DNA of 64,000 nt from Aphrophora alni (taxonomy: Eukaryota; Arthropoda; Insecta; Hemiptera; Aphrophoridae). Where the stretch lies: assembly GCA_963513935.1 (NCBI GenBank), contig OY740769.1, forward strand, positions 72,867,712-72,931,711, read 5' to 3'. Both the position numbers and the translations under genes were made by a program. Of this stretch, positions 33,780-45,944 are shown in pieces (the first letter of the stretch is position 1; each line of letters begins with the position of its first letter). The notes under the pieces are model-generated. The model ran no database searches. It saw nothing but the letters and a program-made list of their open reading frames with translations, and was not told where the DNA came from.

Positions 33780-36700
33780 GTAATAACGCTTAGGGGTCTT
33801 ATGATTTTTTTCTCCTTGCATTCCAATTTTTAAAGTACAGTATTTGTTTTTTAAAGTTAACAGTTTCAACAATAATGTTATTGCTGTTTTTGTAGTAGTC
33901 TTTCAACATCTTTATTTCGCAAATCGGTATAAAGTATAGATCACTTCGTGTTAAGACATTTATGTTGTTATTGGCATTTAAATATTGTTTTTTTTTTAAA
34001 AATTATGTTTTTTTTTTTAATTAGGCTACGCTTAGTGTTACAGTCATTGCCTGGGAGTGTTTATTTCTCATTTTTCATTATTTTTTTTACTTTACGTAAA
34101 TTAGATTATTTTGTTTTTTATAAACTACATTTACGTGTTGTAATTTTAGTATTTTATTATTGTGAAACACTGTTTTTACTGAATTGAGTGATTATTTATT
34201 TTAATTATTTGGATAATTTTCGTATCCAAGCATCAAGCTAACGTCATAATGCCTACGGAACTTCATACGATCTGACCTAGAAATTGCTGTTCTATAACAC
34301 AGGTGTGAACTACAAACATTTAATCACGTGATTCTACGTCACACTTTATACGATGCACATGTTGTACTTTCTTAAGCCACATAGACAAATATACTTAATT
34401 ACATATTAAATAATTTGACTTGTTGCTAACTAGTGATGTAAGTAAATGACATTGTTCCGTCAAAGAAACAAATCATGTCGTCAGTGGTTGGCGGTTTGAG
34501 GTGAGTTAACTTCACAACCGAAATGTCTTGAACGTCATTTGATTAAAGCATGGTAAGGAAAAGTCAAACTTTTGCAAAGTAACAAGATGCTACGTGTGTA
34601 TTATTTTACTTTCTCTTATAAGCGTAGGTTAGTATGGAGAAAGTTATGTAACGGTTAAACAAATATTACTCTAGAGTCCATACGAGTAAATTGATTTTTA
34701 TTGGGATGACCTTTTTGTTTACAAGGCGATTCTTTTCTTCTTTTCCTTTTTTTGATAACTAAAAATGGGAGTAGTTTATTATAAAACTAAACACACAAAA
34801 TTCCGATTTTTCTAAAACAGCTCCAACAATTTATGATCAAATTTTTTTCTCAAATTTATCTCTAACACAAAATTTATTTAGAAAAAAAAATCGTCCAGAA
34901 TTTTGATTAAATATGAAGATTAAAGGACCGAACTGGTATAAAAACAATCACAAGTACGATTAATAGAAGCTTTTTCGGAGTAACTTTAAAAACAATTCAA
35001 ATTAACTTTGTCCGCAGCCATTAAATACGATTAACTATGTCCGCAGCCATTAAATACGATTAACTATTTCAGAACAAATACGATTTCTTATGACGAGTTT
35101 GTGGCATAAGGAGAGCAAGTTTGTAGCTTTATTTAAATATATAACTATTATTTAAATAAAATTGTGTTTGTTTGTTTATCAGAATGTTAATGTTATACGA
35201 ACGTACATGGGAAAAACTCAAGAACAAAGAACGTTACGTTTGTTTTGTTTCCAATATACAGGTAGTATAAATACATTTTCGGGAAGATGGTGACGGAAGT
35301 TACATTTGACTTTTTGATTATGTATGTGGTAAAGTAGGTGCATTTTTTTTACACAGTTTGCTCACATAGCTCGAATGGATAACTTATACTGCACATTAAT
35401 AAATATATTACTAATTTTAAAGGTATTATATACATCCATTATGTAAAGGTATTAAAATCTTTACCATTATCTACTATATTTTAAATTATAAAATAATTTA
35501 TATGAGGTGACATAGTTTTTCCGAAACTGGTTAATACCTATTTTTGAAGTATCTTGCATTGTTTTGTTATCAAAGTAAGGTTAAGTTTAAAGGAATGATA
35601 TTATCAATGTGTGTGTGTGGGGGGGGGGGTAACAGGTCGTTTGATAAATACAAATTACGTAATCGCGCGGAATGACGCCATTATAAAGCGTCTATATCAC
35701 ACACTGTGTGTAACATCTCAGTCGTGCAATGAGCATGCATTTCCTTACGTCAATAATGCATAGAATTGCGTTGATATTAGCTAATTTGTAGTAGAAACTA
35801 TGCTATTGTATTCTTCCCACCTACCTATTTATAGATACAGGATACCGAAAACAACATTTATATTTATAGTTTTTCCGATTTTCTACAAATATGGTAGAAA
35901 ATTCTATCTCCATAGTTTCGATTAAATTCACCAGTAAGCAAATTACGTTCACAAGTTTCAAAATGGTGGCCTTTAAAAAAATTTCGATTTAATTATCTTA
36001 AAAAGTGACGAAATTCATAATAGTATATTTTGAAGTAAACTTACGTGATTTATAGTTTGTAGTTAAATAAACTATAAATAACTCGCCATTTTGTTGGTCC
36101 TGACATGCAAGGGCACGAATTTATTTTAGTGTTTGTATATTCACTCGATTGTAGATGACCTCGACCTTGTTATTATTACGTCCAGATGACAAACTACACA
36201 AAATGAGTAATTATATACTTATACAAACTGTCGATTGATACAAACTAACTGTTTCAAATTGATACTTTTCTGATTTTTTTTTCCATAGCATATTCAACGA
36301 TTAGTTAAACTCTACTGTCTGTTTGTATGATATGACACAAAAATATTTATAGATCAAGAAGTATCAGTAACAGATACTGTATATAGGAACAGCAGTTTTA
36401 TGGGTGGCTTGCTTCTTGCACAGTGATTGTTATATTCACTCATTGCGATCACTGTGGAAGTAAATGCCTGCACTTATTTATCTAAATAAACCTTGTTATG
36501 CTTTCCTCCCATTGGTTGGCCTCTGTGGCGGGTGACCTTCTATTGGAAGGGTAAAGGTTTCGACCATTGTTTATATTTTAATCTAATTCCCATTAATCCA
36601 TACATACAAGTTAAATGAAAGTTATAGGCCCTATCGATTTTTTTTTTAAATCTCAAGGAAAAAAATTGTAAATAATCATTTATATGGTATTTTTGTAACC

Positions 36701-36855
36701 CTATAAAACCTGAAAAGTTTTAAATTCATGTAAATAATACAAATGTAAAACAAACAAACACAAACATTCAGACGAAATGCCAATGGTCGAGTTAACAGGA
36801 GTTCCCCCCAGAGGAGTAAATTTGACGAAAATGTACTAGAGCGTATAGAAAAAAA
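33780..36855. other. Probable Lsm11 intron or downstream DNA
   Basis: T-rich after the donor at 33780. It holds dispersed repeat C copy 3 (34780-34960), a 29-bp tandem motif (TCCGCAGCCATTAAATACGA at 35011 and 35040) and a run of 11 G (35619-35629). No Sm2-encoding exon was recognised. Confidence 0.45.
34780..34960. repeat. Dispersed repeat C, copy 3 (fragment)
   Basis: ACACAAAATTCCGATTTTTC followed by AAAACAGCTCCAACAATTTA and ATCAAATTTTT parallels the middle of copy 1 (12400-12480). Confidence 0.4.
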
Positions 36856-37047
36856 CTCGAATACAAGATCTCACGAAAATTTAAAAAATACGTTTATTTA
36901 ATCAAATGCGTTTCATCGACAAAGTCGCCATCCTCAGTGATATACAACAGTTATAGTTGTAGCTCATGTATCACTGAGGATGGCGACTTTGTTGTTGAAA
37001 CGCGTTTTATTAATAAACGTAATTTTTGTGAGATCTTGTGTTTGATT
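36856..37047. mobile_element. Palindrome with two head-to-head hammerhead-like motifs (Penelope-type)
   Basis: The left arm (about 36861-36943) and right arm (about 36969-37047) are inverted copies sharing CAAGATCTCAC, ACGTTTATT, AAAGTCGCCATCCTCAGTGA. Each arm, read outward from the centre, gives CTGAGGA (fits CUGANGA), TGGCGACTTTGT(C/T)G(A/T)T as a possible stem II, GAAAC, then a T/A-rich palindromic stretch ending CGTA (a possible stem III and GUA triplet). In the right arm CTGAGGA is at 36974-36980 and GAAA at 36997-37000. This is the arrangement of hammerhead ribozymes reported in Penelope-like elements. Stem I pairing is not evident in either arm. No reverse transcriptase is near. Confidence 0.55.
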
Positions 37048-39645
37048 TTATTTATTTAATATTATCTCACAAGTCAAGCTCAATGTATTAGAGCGATTAT
37101 TGTTCCTATAACATCATCTAATTGTGATGTTATTTTTTAATTAAAACTTTTTATTGTAGAAAACTTGTTTTGGGCGCCATCGAATGCAGGTTTGAAATAA
37201 ACACAAAATGAGATGTAGGACGTTAAATGACCTACAGCTAAACGGTTATCCCGAAAAAAACTAGTTAAAACAATTGTAAATCGACAGAAATTGGTAGATT
37301 TTGTAGGTTGACCAATTTTCGAATGGTTTGTGAAACCGAGCCTACACTCCCAAGTTTTAGCAAAATCGGACTAAAAATAGCGACATGTAGAGCATTTATA
37401 ATTATATAAGTAAATATATGGTGTAAGGTGTAAGGCTAAAAATTCAATATTAAAAGTTCGATAATAAATCACATTTGCCCAATAAATTTATAAGACATTT
37501 CTGTTATTGTTATAAATTTTAAAGAAATTTGCCAGCTGTTTCCAAATTTTAAAGGAAAATCAATCTTATCAAGACCTCCCTATTGGGGTGAATGACATGA
37601 TAATTAAGTTTGCGAATTCAAAATGTCTACTGCCAATCAAATCAAGATAAAAAATACAATTGAAGTTTCAAAGCAGACACTTGAGAGTTTTTTTTAGATA
37701 ATATTAGTAAATAACAATGTTTCATTTCGAACTCATAACAGATTGGCTTTCATTTATGAATACGCGGACGAATATTGCTGTATTTAATACCCCCCCCCCC
37801 CCTATGATGTACGGAGGGGATTATATTGTATTCTGTTAATTCTAATGCACCCATCCGAGTAATGTCATTCGAAACACGTATTTACCTACAAATTTGTTTT
37901 TGTTTTCTTAATATCGAGAAAATTAGCCTATATGGTTGTTGATAAAAAAAAATAAAAAAAATAAAAAAACATTTCTTTAGCACAAACAATGTCGTACGCA
38001 TCGACAAAGATCAGGCAAAAATCAAACTTTGTTTTTTTTTTATTAGGGCATTTGTCTAAAACAAAATTTGTTGAAAATTGTACAAAAAGTACATCAGAGT
38101 TAAAAAAGAGTTAAAAACAAATTTAGTTTTCCCTTTTTTTATAATTTTTGTTTCAGCCATTAGGCCTTTACAAAAACAAATGGTATGAAGGAGAATTTAC
38201 GACCTGTTTAACTAAAACCCACATCTGATTTGGTGGGTTAAACAACATTTATGATTAAAGAAGATATCGAAAACATTTCAAAAAGTTTGCATCAAATCAG
38301 AGAGCAATTGCGATTATAACCACAATGAACATTACTTGCAATCTACAGAAAGTAAATAAATAGAGAAATAACACACCTCCTGTAATTAGAAACGCGCGAT
38401 ATCTTCGGAAAGACTTCAACTTGTTATGTAATTAAGTTTCTTAATTAATTACATTGTCCACGAGGATTTCAACATAAAACTTTAACTTTCTGACCACTGG
38501 ATAGATAAAATAAGCAATAATCATGTGTTTTACAATATGTAATTTATTATTATACATCTTTTTACAAAGATTGTACGATTGTACAAGGAGGGAAGGCATT
38601 TATTTTTGTGTCTGATGGTCCAAATATTAAAGAATTGGCTATCGTTTGTTCATACGGTACAATACAATACATATGGAATACCATTTTTTAAAAATACTCC
38701 TGAGCTTACAAAATTTTGATGAGAAAAAGTTAATTTCTCACAATGTAACCTAAATTGCAAATAATATAAAAACACAAGTTTAGATATTTTAAATGTTGTT
38801 TAAATGAAAAATCTTAGGACTTTATAATCTTTTTTCCGTATGATTTTTGGCCAGGTTTCATATGGTTAAACTATTTCTCCATGTAATATACCCATTACAA
38901 ATACTGAATACAAATTTTGTTAAAATCGGAAAGTTGTGTGTGTGTGTGTGTGCGTGTGTGGAGAGAGAGGAGAGAATAAAAACTTTTTGAATAAAAATAA
39001 AATTTAACTAAACTGGCAAAAAAAATTCCTTTTTTGTTAAACTTTCATCTTGCTGGTGGTCTTTACAGGTCCAATCTGTATAGAAATTAGCGTGCGTACA
39101 ATTGTATACAATTTTGGAAGAAATTGTCTCTTTTAACTAAAGTAAAGGTAGGGATCAGTATTTTTCCTAAAGAACTACATCTCTATAGCACATTACAAGT
39201 TTCTAAGTCTAATAATAACTAGGCCACAACCACACAAACTAAGGTTCCTGTTGGGGTTTACATTATCATCCGAAATAGGTAAAGAAAGAAATGATTTGTG
39301 TTTGTAAACAGGGAAGTGTAAAATGAAATATAAAATAAAAACAGTAAATAGATAATTGTATCGACTTTCTATCGAATGATGCAACTCGCTAAAGTGCACT
39401 GCTACACTGCTCACAGCGTAGCTTTCTCCTGCAACTTCCTGGGTCGCTGTCCGACCTTGCAGGCTCTCGTCTCTTCTACAGCTTCTTTATATTTACATAA
39501 CATTTTGCGCTACCAGTTGCACATTTCATTTCCTTAACACATCGTCACGACATTGTGATTGCAGTTGGAAGCCGGATACTTAATGTGTGGGTTGTAAGTC
39601 GATTATAGGGGTGTATATTTAGGAAAGAGCCTTTATCATATGGAG
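37048..39645. other. 2.6 kb without a supported gene
   Basis: Contains a run of 13 C (37790-37802), a (GT)n/(GA)n tract (about 38936-38974) and a strong-looking acceptor near 38156 followed by only 23 open codons of no known family. A GC-richer patch lies at 39410-39480. Confidence 0.4.
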
Positions 39646-42600
39646 ACTGGAATTTAATAAGTAATACTGGAATTTTATACGTCTCAGGAATTTAATACGT
39701 AATACTGGAATTTAATAGGTAATACTGGAATTTAATACATAATACTGGAATTTAATAAGTAATACTGGAATTTAATAAGTAATACTGGAATTTAATAAGT
39801 AATACTGGAATTTTATAGGTCACAGGAATTTAATACGTAATACTGGAATTTAATAGGTAATACTGGAATTTAATACATAATACTGGAATTTAATAGATAA
39901 TACTTGAATTTAATAACTAATACTGGAATATAATAAGTAATACTGGAATTTAATACGTAATACTGGAATTTAATAAGTAATACTGGAATTTAATAAGTAA
40001 TACTGGAATTTTATACGTCACAGGAATTTAATACGTAATACTGGAATTTAATAGGTAATACTGGAATTTAATACATAATACTGGAATTTAATAGATAATA
40101 CTTGAATTTAATAACTAATACTGGAATATAATAAGTAATACTGGAATTTAATAGGTAATACTGGAATTAATACGTAATACTGGAATTTAATAAGTAATTC
40201 TGGAATTTAATACGTAATACTGGAATTTAATATATAATACTGGAATTTAATACATAATACTGGAATTTAGTAAATAATGCTGGAATTTAATACGTAATAC
40301 TGGAATTTATTACGTAATACTGGAATTTATTAAGTAATACTGGAATTTAATACGTAATACTGTAATTTAATAAGTAATACTGGAATTTAATACATAATAC
40401 TGGAATTTAGTAAATAACACTGGAATTTAATACGTACTACTGGAATTTTATACGTAATACTGGAATTTATTAAGTAATACTGGAATTTAATACTTAATAC
40501 TGGAATTTAATACGTAATTCTGGAATTTAATACATAATTCTGGAATTTAGTAAATAATACTGGAATTTAATACTTAATCCTCGAATTTAATAACTAATAC
40601 TGGAATATAATAAGTAATACTGGAATTTAATACGTAATACTGGAATTTAATAAGTAATACTGGAATTTAATAAGTAATACTGGAATTTTATACGTCACAG
40701 GAATTTAATACGTAATACTGGAATTTAATAGGTAATACTGGAATTTAATACATAATACTGGAATTTAATAGATAATACTTGAATTTAATAACTAATACTG
40801 GAATATAATAAGTAATACTGGAATTTAATAGGTAATACTGGAATTAATACGTAATACTGGAATTTAATAAGTAATTCTGGAATTTAATACGTAATACTGG
40901 AATTTAATATATAATACTGGAATTTAATACATAATACTGGAATTTAGTAAATAATGCTGGAATTTAATACGTAATACTGGAATTTATTAAGTAATACTGG
41001 AATTTAATACGTAATACTGTAATTTAATAAGTAATACTGGAATTTAATACATAATACTGGAATTTAGTAAATAACACTGGAATGTAATACGTACTACTGG
41101 AATTTTATACGTAATACTGGAATTTATTAAGTAATACTGGAATTTAATACTTAATACTGGAATTTAATACGTAATTCTGGAATTTAATACATAATTCTGG
41201 AATTTAGTAAATAATACTGGAATTTAATACTTAATCCTCGAATTTAATACGTAATACTGGAATTTAATACTTAATACTGGAATTTAATACGTAATACTGG
41301 AATTGAATACATAATCCTGGAATTTAATACGTAATTCTGGAATTTAATACATAATTCTGGAATTTAGTAAATAATACTGGAATTTAATACATAATACTTT
41401 AATTTAATACGTAATACTGGAATTTAATACTTAATCCTGGAATTTAATTCGTAATACTGGAATTTAATACGTAATTCTGGAATTTAGTAAATAATACTGG
41501 AATTTAATACGTAATACTGGTATTTAGTAAATAATACTGGAATTGAATACATAATCCTGGAATTTAATACGTAATTCTGGAATTTAATACGTAATTCTGG
41601 AATTTAGTAAATAATACTGGAATTGAATACATAATCCTGGAATTTAATACGTAATTCTGGAATTTAAAACATAATTCTGGAATTTAGTAAATAATACTGG
41701 AATTTAATACATAATACTTTAATTTAATACGTAATACTGGAATTTAATACTTAATCCTGGAATTTAATTCGTAATACTGGAATTTAATACGTAATTCTGG
41801 AATTTAGTAAATAATACTTTAATTTAATACGTAATACTGGAATTTAATACTTAATCCTGGAATTTAATACGTAATACTGGAATTTAATACGTAATTCTGG
41901 AATTTAGTAAATAATACTGGAATTTAATACGTAATACTGGAATTTAATACTTAATCCTGGAATTTAATACATAATACTTTAATTTAATACGTAATACTGG
42001 AATTTAATACGTAATTCTGGAATTTAATACGTAATTCTGGAATTTAATAGGTAATACTGGAATTTAGTAAATAATACTGGAATTGAATACATAATCCTGG
42101 AATTTAATACGTAATACTGGAATTTAATACGTAATTCTGGAATTTAATACGTAATTCTGGAATTTAATACGTAATACTGGAATTTAGTAAATAATACTGG
42201 AATTGAATACATAATCCTGGAATTTAATACGTAATACTGGAATTTAATACGTAATTCTGGAATTTAGTAAATAATACTGGAATTGAATACATAATTCTGG
42301 AATTTAATACATAATTCTGGAATTTAGTAAATAATACTGGAATTTAATACATAATACTTTAATTTAATACGTAATACTGGAATTTAATACTTAATCCTGG
42401 AATTTAATTCGTAATACTGGAATTTAATACGTAATTCTGGAATTTAGTAAATAATACTTTAATTTAATACGTAATACTGGAATTTAATACTTAATCCTGG
42501 AATTTAATACGTAATACTGGAATTTAATACGTAATTCTGGAATTTAGTAAATAATACTGGAATTTAATACGTAATACTGGAATTTAATACTTAATCCTGG

Positions 42601-43094
42601 AATTTAATACGTAATACTGGAATTTAATACATAATACTTTAATTTAATACGTAATACTGGAGTTTAATACTTAATCCTGGAATTTAATACGTAATACTGG
42701 AATTTAATACGTAATTCTGGAATTTAGTAAATAATACTGGAATTTAATACGTAATACTGGAATTTAATACGTAATTCTGGAATTTAGTAAATAATACTGG
42801 AATTTAATACGTAATACTGGAATTTAATACTTAATCCTGGAATTTAATACGTAATACTGGAATTTAATACATAATACTTTAATTTAATACGTAATACTGG
42901 AATAATACTTAATCCTGGAATTTAATACGTAATACTGGAATTTAATACGTAATTCTGGAATTTAGTAAATAATACTGGAATTTAATACGTAATACTTTAA
43001 TTTAATACGTAATACTAGAATTTAATACTTAATCCTGGAATTTAATACTTAATCCTGGAATTTAATACGTAACCTGGAATTTAATAAGTAATAC
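39646..43094. repeat. 20-bp satellite array with higher-order blocks, about 3.45 kb
   Basis: Unit ACTGGAATTTAATACGTAAT with variants at a few positions (TAC/TAA/TAG before GT; AATTTAGTAAATAAT; CCTGG; ACTTT). From about 41041 on the 20-bp register is essentially unbroken. Larger blocks repeat: AATAACTAATACTGGAATAT occurs near 39910, 40110, 40592 and 40788, giving a block of roughly 680 bp. The string AATACATAATACTTT followed by the same neighbours recurs near 41386, 41706 and 42346, giving a 320-bp (16-unit) block and its double. It ends at AATACGAAATG near 43094. No reading frame persists. Confidence 0.95.
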
Positions 43095-43224
43095 GAAATG
43101 TTGACGTATGGATATAGGTGATCTGAGTGACTAGAGTAGAGTAGACCTTTAGCGAAACGATCTACAGAATCACCGAATGAACTGTATCTATAGAATACAC
43201 ATTGTATAATTTTTCACCAATTTA

Positions 43225-43385
43225 AGGGTGCGTAGGTAAAACCAAGGACGACACTTCTTATAATTTCACGCACGTGTCTGTAAGTCGCAACCAGTTTACA
43301 CAGACAAGACGATAAGTCCATATATTTCAAACTTAATAAAAAGAAACCTTGGAGTAGTTAAGGGTAAAAAACTATTGAGATATAT
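43225..43385. repeat. Local direct duplication, copy 1
   Basis: GTAGGTAAAACCAAGGAC, TTATAATTTCACGC, ACACAGACAAGACGATAA, ATATATTTCAAACTT and AGTTAAGGG also occur, in order, about 565 bp downstream. It ends in a (TA)n tract (43381-43405). Confidence 0.8.
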
Positions 43386-43785
43386 ATATATATATATATA
43401 TATATTATTAATAATACTAAATATATAATTTTTATAATAAATATAAATAATATTATGTGTGTGGTATCAAATAAAACTAAAAAATATTCAGATTACTGAT
43501 TGACAAAAAATTAATATGTTTGGGCTAGGCCAAATTAAAATTGTCAGATATCATGTCCCCCTACATGAACACGGTGTGACCTACAAATCAGTAAAAAAAC
43601 ATTATTTGGATTTGAAACTAAATACAGTGCGAAATGATGTATTATAGTTTTTTAATTTTTTTATGAGGAATATAACTTAATTTAACCGCTCAATGAGAAA
43701 TACGTATAAGTTTTAAAAGTAGTTTTTGAGAGACAAACAAATCAATATCCTTTAAAAGATGGATTGTATCTTTTTTTTTTTAATG

Positions 43786-43985
43786 GTCTGTAGGTAAAAC
43801 TAAGGACCCTTATAATTTCACGCCTGTAATTGTCTGTAAGTAGTCGCATCCAGCCTACACAGACAAGACGATAAATCCTATATATTTCAAACTTTGTATT
43901 TATATTCTTAGTATTGTTTCACATATAGGAAAAATAGCGGTAACAGGGGTAGTTAGTTAAGGGTCGGAAACTATTGACTAGTAAA
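43786..43985. repeat. Local direct duplication, copy 2
   Basis: Diverged partner of 43225-43385, with a roughly 40-bp insertion after ATATATTTCAAACTT and without the (TA)n expansion. Confidence 0.8.
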
Positions 43986-44107
43986 ATGTATATTTAAATT
44001 TATATTATACATACACATACATAATTATACATTAATATTTTAAATATTAAGATAACTATTATAGGCCTGACACACTTAGATTATTCTATAATCTTTCAAA
44101 CAATGCT

Positions 44108-44170
44108 ACTTGTATTATGACAACGAGTGGAACACAGTGTTCCGAAACGCCAATATTGATAATACTTATC
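44108..44170 (+). repeat. Hammerhead-like hairpin fragment
   Basis: GTATTAT (44112-44118) can pair with ATAATAC (44159-44165) as an outer stem. Inside, GGAACACAGTGTTCC (44129-44143) is a perfect small hairpin followed directly by GAAAC. This is the stem I / stem II / GAAA layout of a hammerhead, but the CUGANGA box is not preserved (TGACAACGA region). It is probably a decayed Penelope-type remnant; other explanations are open. Confidence 0.35.
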
Positions 44171-45574
44171 AGTTCATGTCATTAATGCGAATAATCTTTA
44201 AGAAAACTCCTAGTAACTTTTTTTCTGAAATCGCATCGATTTTTTAAAATAAGAAAATCACACAAATTAAAATACTTTTGACTTTTTTACGTACAAGTAG
44301 TAGAACAGAAATTATGCTGTCGTAAAAAATATATTTGCACTCTTTCATGGAAATATCAGTTGTGAAATACCACGAAACCAAAAGACAAATTTTTGTAAAA
44401 ATTAGCATTTGGGACCATTTTTGAGATGGAACGAGCCGACATAAATTTTAGAAATAATATCTTAAATTTGAGGTTGCTTCCTAGCGGGGGTGCAGAATAT
44501 TTTCTACCCAATATTTCTCCAGAACCCCATTTTGTTTTGTCAACCCCCCCCCCCCAATTCAACGTATACAAGTTTAATAGAGTACAATTGATTTTTAAAC
44601 CTGTTTATAGCTGAATCTGGGAACCCGCCTGATCTTAGCTTAACGAATTTCCCTTTTGCGTAATTTTTTTTTTAAATGTAACAAATTAATTTTTTTTAAC
44701 AACTATTATTCAAAATTATATGACAAAACTTTTGCATATCTTGAAAAACAGTGATAAAAATTTTTATTTTGGATGATTCAGGTTTTTCTAAACAAATGTT
44801 ACATTCATTTTTTGATACCTAACATACTTACTCCAAAACTGTTAAAAAAAAATTTAATACATAGATAAATTCTACGAATCTTTCTGAGAAAAATGATATA
44901 TTATAAGTTAGGTTTTGTATAAAAATAATATTTTTGATTAATTTTTAAACAAACAAAGAGAATTTAACATTCGACGGTTCCAGGGTTAAGTCTTCATCAA
45001 ACAATAGATATACTTGGTAAATATTATTTACCAACGACTACATTTTCTTATATATTGAGTATTTCCTGTTCAGATGATAAAAGGCAATAAATTCAGTAGA
45101 AAAGAGACAGAGAAGGTATAAAGAAATAACTTATCGTTTTACCGGATTTAGTACATGTTTTATAGCAATACGTGAATATTTACTTTTGCATGATTGAGTA
45201 TGCTCATAATCAAGAATTTTTGTAAATGGTAACCTTAAGGATGGTTTTGAATACTAAAAGGTGTAAAGATTCTAAACAAGTGGGGTTTTGGCCCTAATAA
45301 GGCGCAAAGGTACTTCGAGTGTTATTGGCGTTGCATTACTCTTAAAATTTAGTGTAATTTGACTTTTTGTTACACTGGATTTGCCCAATTTCAAGGATTA
45401 TAAAAATAAAACCCACAAGGGAAGTGAAGGGGGGAAAGTTACATTGGCGTTACGGTTATTCGTAATCTATTTAACATTCTGAGTCGGGTATGATATGTAT
45501 CCCACTTTGTTCCATTGAGTGAGACAATTTTGTAAAAAAAAGGTATTAGCTTAGAACTAGGTTAGTTTGTTGGT
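44171..45574. other. AT-rich stretch, no gene seen
   Basis: Short overlapping frames at 44356-44614 have no domain. A run of 12 C lies at 44544-44555. Confidence 0.4.
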
Positions 45575-45931
45575 TTAATCTATTAAGTATCCCATACATA
45601 AAATTGCATTAAAATGGATTACATAATTTTCCGTCAGATTAATAATGAAGTAATGACGTTGCATTAAAGTATAAAACTCGTGAGAAAAAAAAACAAATTT
45701 TATAGATGATAGAACACTTGTAACAAAACCAGTAAGAACTGAAAGCAAACAGGAAACAAAGTCTATCCACCTTTCCAAACTTTTCGTTGCAATAGCGAAC
45801 TCTGTATTCCCAACTTCTAGATTTTTTAAATTCAGAATTATTTTAATAACACTAATAAATACGGCAAAACTGCATATCGTGTAAATAAAACAGTATTGAA
45901 AAATATTTTTGTTTGATAAAACATTTTTCAT
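45575..45931 (-). pseudogene. Gustatory-receptor-like membrane fragment
   Basis: A minus-strand frame of about 118 codons from an ATG at 45931, closed upstream by an in-frame TAG about 13 codons before and ending in TAA/TAG-rich sequence at 45575. Two clear hydrophobic helices are present: YCFIYTICSFAVFISVIKII near residues 14-33 and FVSCLLSVLTGFVTSVLSS near 58-76. After the second come a short polar loop and SHEFYTLMQ. The spacing, the charged KSLERW before the second helix and the loop after it resemble helices 2-3 of insect gustatory receptors (7tm_7), which are ligand-gated cation channels of chemosensory neurons. A complete receptor needs about 380 residues and a C-terminal TYhhhhhQF motif, not found nearby. 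It is therefore a fragment, an exon of a spread-out gene, or chance. The family call is by resemblance only. Confidence 0.35.
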
Positions 45932-45944
45932 GCGCACATACAAA

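Noticed and set aside
38140..38228. Terminal exon after a strong acceptor near 38156 (PLGLYKNKWYEGEFTTC, then stop)
   Set aside because: Its open phase does not fit the phase-1 end of Lsm11 exon B and the peptide resembles no Lsm11 region.
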